Made by a program: the position numbers and the translations under genes
In this document: positions 10,471 through 21,313 of the stretch, one piece after another
Layout: every line of letters begins with the position of its first letter
Numbering within the stretch: the first letter of the stretch is position 1
Assembly: GCF_000315625.1 (NCBI RefSeq)
Contig: NW_005434655.1
Coordinates: forward strand, 435,090-460,254
Direction: 5' to 3'
DNA from: Guillardia theta CCMP2712
Taxonomy: Eukaryota > Cryptophyceae > Pyrenomonadales > Geminigeraceae
DNA length: 25,165 nt
Notes under the pieces: model-generated
The model's database searches: none
What the model was told of the DNA's origin: nothing
Seen by the model: the letters and a program-made list of their open reading frames with translations, nothing else

Positions 10471-13400
10471 AGGATGGGGAAGTAAAGGGAGATAGGGAAG
10501 GGAGGAAGGGCGACCCCCCCCCGTTCAGAGGGAGGGAGGGAGGGAGGGAGGGAGGGTCCTGCCTGTAGTTGGAACGAGACCCTGCTTGCAAGAGTCTCGA
10601 TCGCGCGGTTGGCGCAGGCGCCCATGACGAGGAGGCCGCGGCCGCACTCCGGGCAGCAACGAGAGTCAGAGCGACGGAGCCAGCAGGAGCGACAGATGGA
10701 GTGACCGCAAGGCTGCAGCACTACCGCTTCCTCCATAGTCTGCGTGCACAGCATGCAGCTCAGGTCCCCTTCCATGGCCTCCATTGCCAGCTCGATCCTC
10801 TGCACCGCCTGCTGTACCGCCAGCTCGCGAGTCCCAACCCTGCTCAGCCCTCGGATCCTCTCCTCCAGCGCCTCCTCCCGCCTCCTCGCGTTGCTGAGCT
10901 CTCGCTGGACTCCTCCAATGTCATGGAGGGCCAGCTGAGCGTCAGCTGTCAGCTTCTCCTGCTTGTCCAGCGAGATTCTCAGCTTGTCTCGCTCCAGCTG
11001 GAGGAGCTCCAGGCTTCTCTTGTGCTCCCCCTTCGCCTCCTCTGCCTCCCTCAGGCTCTCCCGCAGCTGCTCGACCTCCTCCGTGGCCTCCTCAAGCTCT
11101 TGCCGGGCTATGNNNNNNNNNNNNNNNNNNNNNNNNNNNNNNNNNNNNNNNNNNNNNNNNNNNNNNNNNNNNNNNNNNNNNNNNNNNNNNNNNNNNNNNN
11201 NNNNNNNNNNNNNNNNNNNNNNNNNNNNNNNNNNNNNNNNNNNNNNNNNNNNNNNNNNNNNNNNNNNNNNNNNNNNNNNNNNNNNNNNNNNNTTGTTTTC
11301 CAGGCAAGGGAGTATGATTTCAAGGCCCCGCAACCATTTGCTCAAGAAGGACATTCTTCAATTGTTTCCTGTCACAAAGGGAGTTTCTCATGAGTGCAAG
11401 GAGGCGCAGGAATTGTTGTCAGCAGGGAAGAAGTTCCAGCGGATTGGAAACCTGCACCGCGCGCTGGAGGCACTGCACGAGGCGCTCTACGTGCTGCACC
11501 AGACGTGTGGGCCAATCCATACGTCCATCGCGTCGTGCTACTCGACATTGGCTCTCGTACACCAGCAGATCGGGGACTTCGCGAAACACCCATGAAATCA
11601 ACACACAGCAAGCGACACTTGGAAGATCCTTCCGCTCCATCGTCACCTACGCCGCTGTTATCTTCCCTCCTCCTCCTCCTCCTCCTCCTCCTCCTCCAAC
11701 CTGTATCTCATTGAGTTCTCCGAGTACCAGCACCTCAAGCTCGGTCCTCTCGCCAATCTCAAGCGACTGAGTAAAGAGCAAACAATCAGAATCGATGAGG
11801 AGAGGAGCGATCGAGGATGAGCTGGAGGGTGGGAAGAGGAGAGAAGTTGGACGAATGGAGGTGAGAGGAGGAGGAGCAGGAGGAAGGAGGTGGGAGGAAG
11901 AAGATTCACGAGTACCTTGATGAGGATTTCTTTCATGCGTATCTCTGTCTCCAACTTACTGATCCTTTCCTCGGCTTCTCGCGCCTCTTCCTGCTGCCAC
12001 CCCACCTGCTTCTTGAGCATCTTGTTGTCCTCTTGTGCGGCATGCAGCGAAGCCTCCGCCTCCGCCCTCTTCCCCTCCGTCTCCTTGAGGCTCTTGCTCA
12101 ACATGCTCGCCTGCAAGCTCAGCTCCGTCGCTCGCATGCTCAGATCCTCCAGCTGCTGTCCAGCAGCGCTCAGCTCTTGCTTGGCCTGCTCGAGCTGCTC
12201 CTCCACGGACGACAGAGAACTCGAGAGCCTCTCAACCTTCTCCTGCTCCCCTCTGAGAGATTCGTTTACGCTCACAAGCGCCTCCTCCTGCTCTCCTGCT
12301 CTCCTCTCGCTCTCCTCCAGCTTCTTCGAGACTTCTTGTTCCCTGATTCTGATCTCTTCTAACTCTGCACCCAGAGCACCTTCCCTCCTCCTCCCCTCCT
12401 CCTTCGCCTGCTCCAACTCGACCTCCACCCGCATGTTTCGTTCCTGCAGATCCCGGTACAAGTCCTCAAGCGCTTTCAGCTGCTCGTACGTTCGCTCAAC
12501 CTCCTGCGCATCGTCTTCGTGCGGAGACAGACTCTCTCTGACCTGTTTCGTCTCCTCCTCCTCCTCTTCTCTCCTCTCCCTCTCTTCCTCCCCCGCCTCT
12601 TCGTTTCCGCTCGCCTTCAGATCAGACGCGGGAGACGAGGGGATGGAAGCAGAAGTTTGTTCAGGGAGTGACCGTTTGGCTGGTTTGAGACGAGGAGGCG
12701 AGGAGGAGGAGGGAGAAGAGGCTGCTGCTCCTGCCAACTGAATGTTCAATATCTTCTTGTTGAGGCTTCTTCGCTCCGCTGAGAACAGTCTCTTCTGCTT
12801 CTCCCCCGACCTCTGCAGCTCGCTGATCGTTCGCTTCTGCCTCGCTGCCTCCTCCATCGCCGCCATCTTCGCTTCCTCCAGCCCCTCCACTCGTCTGTTC
12901 AGCTCCTTTGTCTTGAGCTTTTCCGCCTCCAGCAGGAGGAGGAAGTGGCGGAACATCTCTTGCTCGGAGGAGAGCTTCGCTTCAGTCTCGTGTAGCTTCA
13001 CTGCTAGTCGCTCCCTCGTCCTCACCTCCTGCTCGTAGTCTGCCAGCGCCAGCGCTCGCGACACGTCTGCCTCTGTGATGAGCATCCTCGCCTTGGCTAC
13101 CAGCATGCGCTCGATATCTCGCTCGGCTCGCAGCAGCGTCTCCTGCTGCCTCCGCTCCCCAACCTCCTTCTGAAGCTCCTCCACCTCCCTCGCTCTCTCC
13201 GCGCTCTTCTTCCTCTCCTCCTCCAGCTTCGCGTTCAGGCGGTAGAGGATCAGAGCTGAAGTCTGTCGCGACGTCTCCGCGTCATGCCGATGTGACCGCA
13301 TGAAGGCGTCGAGACTTCGCGCGCCCTCGAGCTCCATGGCAGGACTCTCCCTCCACGCCTCCATCAGATGCCCCGCCTCCTTCCTCCCTCGCTTGTCCAC

Positions 13401-13523
13401 GTTCATAGTCGGCGAGGAGGCGAGAGAGCTGGGGCTAGCCGTGGAGGATCTGAGGGGCTTGAGGGAGGGGAGGGGAGGGGAGGAGCTCTGATGCCGGTGC
13501 TGTCGCTGAGTCTTCATGCCCAT
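10365..13523 (-). CDS. Coiled-coil protein with C-terminal RING finger (interrupted by gap)
   Basis: Probable RING-type E3 ubiquitin ligase. Exon 1 (13523-11916) encodes about 536 residues of mostly charged heptad-like coiled coil with a Ser/Pro-rich break in the middle. Exon 2 (11766-11701) continues it in phase (SLEIGERTELEVLVLGE). After the assembly gap, 11112 down to about 10570 resumes coiled coil (RQELEEATEEVEQLRESL) and ends in a RING: CMLC, then LQPCGHSICRSCW, then CCPEC, followed by the usual NRAIETLA helix. That gives the C3HC4 spacing. Sequence between 11701 and 11112 is partly missing. The C terminus is uncertain: the frame stays open to a TGA at 10365-10367 but becomes a Pro/Leu low-complexity run after about 10570 and overlaps the last exon of the convergent gene. 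I do not recognise the specific RING subfamily. Confidence 0.75.
11113..11292. other. Assembly gap (180 N)
   Basis: Run of N from 11113 to 11292 inside the minus-strand coiled-coil/RING gene. Any translation across it is meaningless. Confidence 1.
11304..11640 (+). pseudogene. CLU (clustered mitochondria)-type TPR fragment, frame-broken
   Basis: Just after the gap a plus-strand stretch starts with an intron-like acceptor (ttgttttccag) and reads AREYDFKAPQPFAQE. One base later, in the next frame, it reads KDILQLFPVTKG and then a TPR-like segment: EAQELLSAGKKFQ, LHRALEALHEALYVLHQ, GPIHTSIASCYSTLALV, QQIGDFAK. This matches the CLU family order (YDF...PF, DI...PV.K, then TPRs with G.H...A..Y..LA). 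The frame shifts once near 11345 (GAAGGAC where GAAGAC would keep phase). Another shift near 11585-11595 is likely, after which similarity fades. No full gene is present. It is either a degenerate copy lying opposite the RING gene or a misjoined or poor-quality contig end beside the gap. The intron-like border argues against a processed retrocopy. Confidence 0.6.
11665..11698. repeat. (TCC)n tract in RING-gene intron
   Basis: About 11 TCC units directly after the donor of exon 11766-11701 (minus strand), on the intron side. Confidence 0.85.
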
Positions 13524-13739
13524 CCGCCGATAAGAGAAGAAAACTTCATGGCTGCTAGCAAACTAAATGAGGCGAGGGAGAGAGAAAGACAAGCAAGTCG
13601 GCATCCTTTTCTCTAGACTATCACAACTCGTGAACCCTCATGTAATCTTACCATGCAATACCTCTCCTCCTCCTCCTCCTCCCTTGCTCCCCCCCCTGGC
13701 TTTGACCTCTGTTTTACTGCTAATTACTCCAAATGATCA

Positions 13740-13848
13740 ACTCCTCTCCTCTCCTCTCCTCTCCTCTCCTCTCCTCTCCTCTACTCTCCTCTCCTCTCCT
13801 CTCCTCTCCTCTCCTCTCCTCTCATCTCCTCTCCTCTCCTCTCTTCTC
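13740..13848. repeat. (CTCCT)n microsatellite
   Basis: About 20 CTCCT pentamers with a few substitutions (CTACT, CATCT). Confidence 0.95.
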
Positions 13849-14023
13849 ATCCCTTCGCTCCTTCATACCTCGTTCCCAAAGTTTCTTGTCAAGACATCAA
13901 CTGACGTCCTTGACCACCCCCCATTTACCCAATCCTTTTCACCCTTTTAACCAGGTAGGGTTGATCGCATTGTGGGGATGAGGGGTTCAGTATGGCGGGA
14001 AAGCGATCGACCAGGCAAGCAGA

Positions 14024-14165
14024 GGGGAGGAGGGGAGGGGAGGGAGGGAGGGAGGGAGGGAGCGAGGGAGCGAGGGAGCGAGGGAGCGAGGGAGCGAGGG
14101 AGCGAGGGAGCGAGGGAGAGAGGGAGGGAGGGAGAGAGAGAGGGAGAGAGGGAGGGAGGGAGAGG
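14024..14165. repeat. (GGGA)n / GGGAGCGA purine microsatellite
   Basis: A GGGA run leads into about eight GGGAGCGA octamers, then GGGAGAGA variants. It ends about 100 nt before the start codon of the CSPP1-like gene. Confidence 0.95.
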
Positions 14166-14264
14166 TGATCAGGTCGTGTTTCTTCACAGGTCTTCACTTA
14201 AGCCTGTGAGTCTTTCACGCTTCCCTCCCTCTCCAACCTCTTGAAGAATTCCATCCTTGCCGGC

Positions 14265-14672
14265 ATGAGCGCCTACGGAGGAGCCGCAGCGCTGGTGGTG
14301 AACAAGCAGGAGACGGACAGGTCAAGGCCAGGGCACGTACGGCACTCCTCATACTCATGGCAGGGAGAGGAGAATCCGACTTAGAAAGCAGGAGTTTGCA
14401 GCCAAGAATTACTCGGAGAAGAGCCTTATCCCAGCGGAACAGGTTGCTCGCTGTGTTACTGGCTCTGGGTGCTGACGGCACATGTCAGCCTGGGACAGGA
14501 TCAGGGTCTCAACTTCCAGCGCTGTCGCATGGGAGCAGGAGGGTTCCTTCAGCTGGCAGCGGTGCTCTTACCCCCTCGAGTCTTGTCGTTGACCTCGACA
14601 TGGCAGAGAGTTCGAGGACCCGCGATGAAGTCTACGAGCAGAAGCGAAAGCGATTCTTAGAGCTGTGATGCA

Positions 14673-14758
<86 letters not shown>

Positions 14759-15993
14759 TCCCCTTCTTTTCCTTCCCCTTCGTCTCCTTCCCCTCCTCCT
14801 CGCCACTCATATTGTAGTCCTGGCCCTCCTTCTTTCCCGCCTCCTGTCTTCCTCGCGTTATCCTCGCCGCTGCCTCCCGCCCTGGCGTTCTCTCTTGTGA
14901 ATGTTTCTGATCAGACAAGCGAAGTTAAGGCCCGAGGAAGCGCAGCGAGACAGAAATCCCTTCGCCTGCAGCAGTGAGAGCAGCCCGATGTTGATGTCTC
15001 TCACTTGCTCGCTCAGCAGATCTTGTGGTCGCTCACCATCAAGTCACTGGAAGCACACCCGAGGTCGAGTCAGAGCAAGAGGTTCAAGCTCAGAGAGAAT
15101 GGCAAAAAGATCCGAGCCGGAAGGATGAAGACGACACATACAAACATGGAGGATACGATGATCATACTGATCTCGTACGTCGACAACGTGACGAGAGGAA
15201 CGTTGAGATGAGGAGGGAGAGGGAAGAGGAGGTGAGAAGGGAGAGGGAGGACGAGAGGAGAAGGGAGAGGGAGGACGAGAGGAGAAGGGAGAGGGAGGAC
15301 GAGAGGAGAAGGGAGAGGGAGGAGGAGGTGAGAAGGGAGAGGGAGGAGGAGATGAGAAGGGAGAGGGAGGACGAGGAGACACGATTGAAAAGGGAGGAGG
15401 AGACGAGATGGAAGAGAGAGGAAATGAAGATTAGAAGGGAAATGGAGGAGGAGAAGATGAGAAGGGAGAGGGAGGAGGAGGACAAGGTGTCGAGCGTTAG
15501 CGAGAAGATGGAGCTGGCGCGCAAGAAGAAGCTTTATGCGCAAGAGCTGCAGCAGCAGATGCAAGAGAAGAAGCTCGTCGTCGACTCGCTCGGCAGAGAC
15601 AAGAGAGAGGAAGCGAGGGCCGAGAGGACGTCAAGATGGAACGACGAGGGGGAGGACGACAGGACGTGGTCATCCGGTGTGCTGGAGAGCTCCCGGAGTC
15701 AGAGAGGTGAGAGCGACAAGAAGAAGGAGTACGCGGAGTTCTTGAGGAGCCAGATGAAGGAGCAGGAGATCAACCGGAAGAAGAGACTTTCGGAGGGCCC
15801 GGACATGCGCTCCGATGAGCTCTCAATGCTTGATCAGCTCTATGCCAAGAGCCATCATCTTCCTCCTTCTCAAGCCTCTTCTCGATCAGCTCAGCTCTTC
15901 TCCCAGCAGACCCGTGACCTGCTCACCACCATTCCAGCTTCAGCTCATCCTCCTCCTCCTCCTTCTGCTCACACTCTTGCGGCTCCTGTTACC

Positions 15994-16027
<34 letters not shown>

Positions 16028-18131
16028 ACCCCCCTCCTCTATCTGCCATGTCTTCAACTGCACGTTTTTCTACTTCTGCACCTTCCAACCTCTCCATGAC
16101 CGCCCTGTCTCCGACCTCTTCTCCTGGAGGTCTGCCAGAGGAGATCGCAAAGCACCGGGAGCAGAAGCGGCTGGAGTATGCGGAGGAGCTAAGGAAGCAG
16201 GTGGAGCTTGCCCGGAGGAGGAAGGAGAGGGAGAAAGAAGAAGAGCTGGAGAGAGAGAGGAGAGAGGAAGAAAGACTGCAGCGAGACATCGAGATGGAGA
16301 AGCTTCGAGCTCAGGTCCCTCGCGATCAATTTGGCAATCCTCTCAAGGCGTCTCACGTGGTTGCCAATGCTGCTCCTGCTGCTCCTGTGGCATCGAACCG
16401 AAGGGAGTCACGGTTGACGGAAGACCCCATGGCTTCTGGTGCAGAGAGAGAAGGCAGGGGAGGGAGCCAAGCTCGAGCGGTGGATCAGGAGCAGTACAAG
16501 GCTGAGCTTGAGCTTCAAATCGAAGAGAGGAGGAGGAGGAAACAGGCGGAGCAAGAGAGGGAGGCGGAAGAAGAAAGAAAGGATGCAGAGAGACTTGAAA
16601 GGCAGCTTGCTGAACTTGCGGCGAAGGCTGAGATGGAGGATACGAGGAGCCAGCGAGCGGCGAGCAAGTCCGAGGCGGAGGAGGCGGAGAGGAGCATGGG
16701 AGGTAGGCGTCCTCCGGCTCTTGACGTCAGCTCTCCTGCTCCCCATTGGAGCCAACCAGACGTGGACGAGAGAAGAAAGAGGGCGGAAGAGCAGCAAGGG
16801 AAGTACACGAGCGAGAACCTGGGGAGGAGGCTGAGGATGGGAAGGCAGGACGATGGGGATGAGGGAAGACAAGGGGGAAAGGGAGGAGGGCGAGGACGAG
16901 AAACGCCCAGTGAGGACGAGGAGACGTTGCCGGACATGCGCTCGTTGCTGGACTTTGCTCGAGAGGGAAGTGTGGAGGAGACGCTCGCGGCGCTGCGGCG
17001 GTGAGTCGCTTCCTCCTGTTCTTTCATGTGACTGAGAATACAGGGATCTGTTGCGCGAGCACTCGAGGCTGCAAGCTGAGCTCGGGTTGCCAGTCAAGGG
17101 GTTTCCCTCCTCCTCCTCCTCCTCCTCCTCCTTGCCGCTCAAGAAGTTTGCTCCGGTGCCCAAAGACTCGCTACGAGATTTTTTGCGACGCGAGCGAGAG
17201 AGACCTCTGTTGCGAGCGAGGGGAGGAGGAGAGGAGGAGCGAAGGCAGACGCCGGCAGCGAGCAGAGGAGAGGAGTTGCCTCAGCTGGAGCCCAGCTCGG
17301 GGTTGTCAGACGATCTCCCGCACACGAGGTTCCCGGGGATCACTCGTGACGACCTCAAGTACTTCGACCCCCCGCACCACAAGCCGCGTCCTCCTCCCCT
17401 CCCTCCCTCCCTCCCTCCCTCCTTTCTTGGCCCGTCTGCTCCTTCCCCTCTCCCTCCTGCTTCTCTTGCCCCCTCTGCTGCTTCACTTCTCCTGCCGGAA
17501 GACTTGAAGTACCTGCGGGGCTCGAGGGATCGCGAGTGGCTGGCGGACGAGCGGAGGCTCAAGGTAGCTGGTGGGAGGCCGACTGAGCCCAAGGGAGACG
17601 GCGAGCAGCCCTGGAGCTCTCAACCTAGACTCTCAGCAGGTCACAAAGTGCGAGGGAGCGAGAGGGAGCGAGAGGGAGGGAGAGACGGAGGAGGAGGGGG
17701 AGGGGGAGGGGGAGAAGGAGAGGCGCAGAGGAGGAGTATAACTTGGGAAGCAGATGACTCGCGAGAGCACGTGCAGATGTTTAGAGGAGTCGATGATTCA
17801 CTGCAGTCTGGTGAGGAAGACAAGACAAGGATCGAGCTAAGCTGGTGCGACAGGAATACTAGCAAGCGATGCAGTAGGCGAGGAGGAGGAAGAACAAGAC
17901 TCGTTTCTTGCTGGGACTCTCCCGATCGCCTCCTCCCTTGACATCTCCGATGCTCAGCTGGACTTGTTGCGGAGGCCGAGGAGCGTGCAAGAGGTGAATC
18001 GATCGCTAGCTGGAGCTTCAGTCTTCGTCCAGTCAGCAGCAGACGTCTCGCTCTCCTCTCAGTCTGCTGGCGGCAGGAGCGACCAGGAGGTCTCGTCCCT
18101 TCGTGACCTCCGAGGGCCGAGCAACAAGTGA
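14265..18131 (+). CDS. CSPP1-like centrosome/cilium coiled-coil protein
   Basis: Highly charged coiled-coil protein of about 1125 residues. Exons: 14265-14320, 14364-14442, 14489-14664, 14915-14973, 15017-17000, 17044-17810, 17875-18131; all phases close. Four copies of a Y-x2-x-L-x2-Q-x-x-E module lie in the big exon: YAQELQQQMQEKK (15531), YAEFLRSQMKEQE (15730), YAEELRKQVELARRRK (16177) and YKAELELQIEERRRRK (16495). The recurring Tyr-Ala/Lys-Glu-Leu-x2-Gln unit followed by basic residues is characteristic of CSPP1 (centrosome and spindle pole associated protein) and similar ciliary proteins, as is the general size. Other visible parts: an Arg/Glu 24-nt tandem repeat (15238-15330), a poly-Ala run and Pro- and Ser-rich linkers. 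There is no enzyme motif. Low complexity limits certainty about orthology. The C terminus might instead use coding-like sequence at 18171-18290. Confidence 0.7.
14672..14756. repeat. (CTGCTC)n microsatellite in intron
   Basis: About 14 CTGCTC hexamers inside the intron 14665-14914 of the CSPP1-like gene, followed by C/T-rich sequence. Confidence 0.95.
15238..15330 (+). repeat. Coding 24-nt tandem repeat (RREREDER)
   Basis: At least three near-identical copies of a 24-nt unit encode RREREDER, flanked by diverged copies (RREREEEV, RREREEEM). The repeat keeps the reading frame, so copy-number change would lengthen the charged helix without breaking it. Confidence 0.9.
15999..16026 (+). repeat. 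Coding (GCT)n poly-Ala tract
   Basis: GCT-rich run encoding about nine or ten Ala within the linker between the second and third Y-L-Q modules. Confidence 0.85.
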
Positions 18132-18318
18132 CGCCTCCTCCTGGACTATCACGTGCTGACGTCTGTGCAGGGACTTGCGAGGAGCTGACGACGAGCAGGT
18201 GAAGCCCGACCTCTGCTGGGGGTCTGCTGATGGTGAGAGAGCGCAGGTGGACTCGTTGCTCAGGAGCTTCGTGGAGGCGGGAGGTAGGTAGCAAGTTGTG
18301 TATTAAATGTCTTAAATC
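18132..18318. other. Short convergent intergenic region with coding-like segment
   Basis: 187 nt between the CSPP1-like TGA and the armadillo-gene stop. From 18171 the plus strand reads DLRGADDEQVKPDLCWG and continues open to about 18290 after an acceptor-like gtctgtgcag. This echoes LRDLRG at the annotated C terminus. I could not find a donor in matching phase, so I leave it outside the CDS. Confidence 0.4.
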
Positions 18319-21032
18319 TCACAGCAGCTCCTCGAGACAGAAGGTGGCGGTCTGGGTGACCCCCTGGTGTCGCGAGTGCGTCTGCAGCGCCTTCTTGAGC
18401 AGCTCCACTCCTCCCTTGCCCTTGACGCTGCTCCTGTTCTTGTCGTTCCTGAAAACCAGCCCGCACAAGGCCCCGCACGCCTGCTCCACCACCTCCGGCT
18501 GGTGAAGGAAGTTCTTGAGGGCAGAGAGGACGAGGTCGATACCTCCCTGCCTCACGATCGCCTCCTTGTTCTCCTTGAGCCCGTTGAGGCTCCACAGGGC
18601 CCCGCATGCGTGCAGCTGCAGCTCCTGGTTGGCGCGGAACTTGACCATGGCATGAAGAATCACTGGGATCCCTCCGGAGCTCCCGATCACTCGCTGGTTC
18701 TCCTGAATCAGCGCCAAGTTCTTGAGCGCGCCGCAGCCCTGCTCCTGCACCCGCCCGATCTCGCACATCCTCATGGCTTTGAGGATGAGCTGGATCCCTC
18801 CCTTGGACGCGATCGAGAGCTTCTTGTCGTCGCTGATCGCGAGGTTCCCCAGGGCTGTGCAGGCCCGCTGCTGGATCTCAGGAACGTTGGGGTGGAGGAC
18901 CATGAGCTTGAGGATCAGGTCGATCCCTCCTCCCCTCGCGATGTGACTCTGGTTGCTCGAGCTCCACGCAAGGCTTGCTAGGGCCGTCAGCCCTCGCTCG
19001 ATGAGCGACGGGGCGTCCATGTACGACTCCATGGCCTGCAGGATGATCTCGATGCCTCCCAGCTCCGCGATCTTCTCCTTGTTCTCCTCGTTCACCCCGA
19101 TGTTGCCCAGCGCACCGCAAGCCTGTTCGAGCACGTCCATCCTGGTTGGATGCGCTTTCATGGCCTCCACGATGAGGCTGATTCCTCCTCGTCTCCCCAC
19201 CTCAACCTGCACCTCCTGGTTCGACACCAGGCTCCAGATCGCCCCGCACGCGTTGCACTGAAGCCCTGAGGCCTGCGGGTGTCGCTTCATGGAGGAGAGG
19301 ATCGCGATGACTCCTCCCTTGCTCAAGATCTCCCGCTGGTTCTCTCGCTTCAGCCCGAGGTTCCCCAGCAGCCCGCAAACTCGCTCCAGCAGCAGGATCT
19401 CTCCTGGGTGTCTGCTCATGGTTTCCAGGGCATACTCGATGCCTCCCATTCTTGTCACCACCTCCTGCTCTACGCGTCACCAACTGACCCCAGCAGCCTC
19501 TCCAGCAGCCTCTCTCACCTTGTACTGGTCCTGCACCGCCAAGTTCAGGAGCGCAGTGGAGCCCTTCTCCTGCACGTCAGGACACTCGAGGAAGGCGGCG
19601 ACGCAGTCGAAGATGAGCTCGATCCCCTCGCTCTCTGCGATCATCCGGCGGTTCTCCTCCGTCACCGCGAGGTTCCCCAGCAGCGCGCACTTCTCTCGGT
19701 CCAGCTCTCTGCTGTGCTCCATCCCTCGCATCCTCCGTACCACCTTCCCCGTCGCTCCCTGCAGCGACATGTGCTGGTTGAACGTCTGCCGTGACATCAG
19801 GTTGCTCAGCAGCATAAGAGCGTGCTGTAGCAGGAGCGCGTCGGAGGATCGCTCGAGCACTTCCACCACCTGACTGACGTGGCTCCACTGCAGGCGCTCA
19901 CACTGCTCGATGGTGGAGTAAGTCAAGGAGGCGCTGAGAGCGAGAACGATCTCAAGGGTGAGAGGATGATCCTCGAGCAGCCCGTTGAAGAGGATCAGGA
20001 TCGCCTCGTCACTCACGCGCGACTGCTTGCTCTTCCCTCCCAGCAGCCACAGGATCAAGCTGCTGCTCTCAACGATGCTCCTCCTCGACTGATGCGCCTG
20101 CAACGCCCGGCTGACTATCGCCACGATCTCCGCGAGCTCGCGAGCACCCAGAGACACGCGGAGATTCTGCTGGGGCCGCAGCAGGTCATGACCGAGGAGA
20201 GAGAGGAGGGTGCGCAGGCCCTGATCCGCCACTCGCTCCTCGCTGATGCTCTTGTCTATGCTGCTCAAGATGACCTCCATGTCATCCCTCGTGACGTCAG
20301 CGTAGGAGGCCGAGTGCACACACTGACTGATGGCGCTCAAGGCCGTGACGTGAGAGTCTTGGTGGTTGGGGGAGAACTCGAGGACTGAGAGGAGCGCGCG
20401 AACAACTTCCTTGCTTGTGCTTCCGTCCCCGGGGCTCTGCTTCATGTCCATCAAGATGCTCCACAGTGCCAGGCACCCGACGCTGAGCACGCTCATCTCC
20501 CCGCGGAATCGCTGCATGGCGTCCAGGCAGGCCAGCAGCGATCGGTTCGCGAAGTAAGGTTTGAGCTCCGAGCCTCGGCCGCTGAAGATGCCGGACAAGG
20601 CCAGCAACCCTCCTCTCTGCACCCTCGCAACGTCCGCATGGCACTTGAGGCTGTCAAGAACAATCTCGCAGGTCACCTGAGCTGTGCTGGGGTCCAGCTC
20701 GGAAGTCGCTTCTATGAGGCAAGAGGAGATGGCCATCAGCCCCTGCAGGCTCAGCGTCAGCGAGAGGTCGCGCGCTCTCTGCTCCACCTTCTCTTGCAGG
20801 TTCACGTTCGTCTTGTACCGCCTGCCTCCCGGTCAGCGTCTGCTCTCGCCTCCTCCTCCCGCACCTTAGCGCCGCTATCACCTCCACCAATGCTCCTCCC
20901 CCCCCCGACGAGCCTGCGGCATTGGCGCACAGGGTGTACGCCTCCTCCTCGGAGGCAGGCTGCCGATCCTTGCGCACATTCAGAAGCAAGACATGGTGCG
21001 GGAAGAAAGAGGAAGAAGACTCTTTGCTCCAT
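18319..21032 (-). CDS. Armadillo-repeat protein
   Basis: Alpha-helical repeat scaffold of about 854 residues; partners unknown. Exons (minus): 21032-21021 (only four codons, MEQR), 20968-20865, 20821-19519, 19464-18319; phases close. The last exon holds about nine very regular armadillo-type units of about 42 residues, each with a GGI/GGV start and a C-G-A-L-x-N-L-like core, for example GGIEIILQAMESYM, GGIQLILKAMRMCE, CGALGNIGVNEENK and CTALGNLAISDDKK. The N-terminal half has more diverged helical repeats. No catalytic domain, signal peptide or membrane segment is seen. The short first exon is inferred from an in-frame ATG, a gtcttc donor and a gcaag acceptor. If that is wrong, the N terminus lies elsewhere upstream, and coding is certain only from about 20960 down. 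Confidence 0.88.
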
Positions 21033-21281
21033 AACAAGATGAAGGGCAGTGATGAAGTTTCACAGAGGAAATAAGACAAGGGACGTGGTTGATGGCGGAA
21101 CAAGGATGTCAAGTTGGGATGAGAGACAGAGAGGAGGGAAGGAGAGAGCGAGAGATGACAAGCAGGGAGAGTGACGAAGAGGGTGGCAAGGATGCGAGAG
21201 AGGTTGGAAGGGTAGAGGGTAAGGAAAGTGAGTGAGTGAGAGAGTGAGGAAGAGGAGGAGGAAGAGGAGGAGGAAGAGGAG

Positions 21282-21313
<32 letters not shown>

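Larger units (their letters stand above)
13524..14264. promoter_or_regulatory. Divergent intergenic region, RING/CSPP1-like
   Basis: 741 nt between two head-to-head start codons. It contains a CTCCT polypyrimidine array on the left and a GGGAG/GCGA polypurine array on the right, with about 170 nt of ordinary sequence between them. No coding exon is supported. Confidence 0.55.

Noticed and set aside
11890-12741. Plus-strand Ser/Leu-rich open frame opposite the coiled-coil gene
   Set aside because: It is the antisense of Glu/Arg-rich coiled-coil codons, with no domain and no splice support.
15044-15564. Minus-strand Ser/Leu-rich open frames opposite the CSPP1-like gene
   Set aside because: They mirror the Arg/Glu coding repeat; the plus-strand frame has the matching splice sites and family modules.
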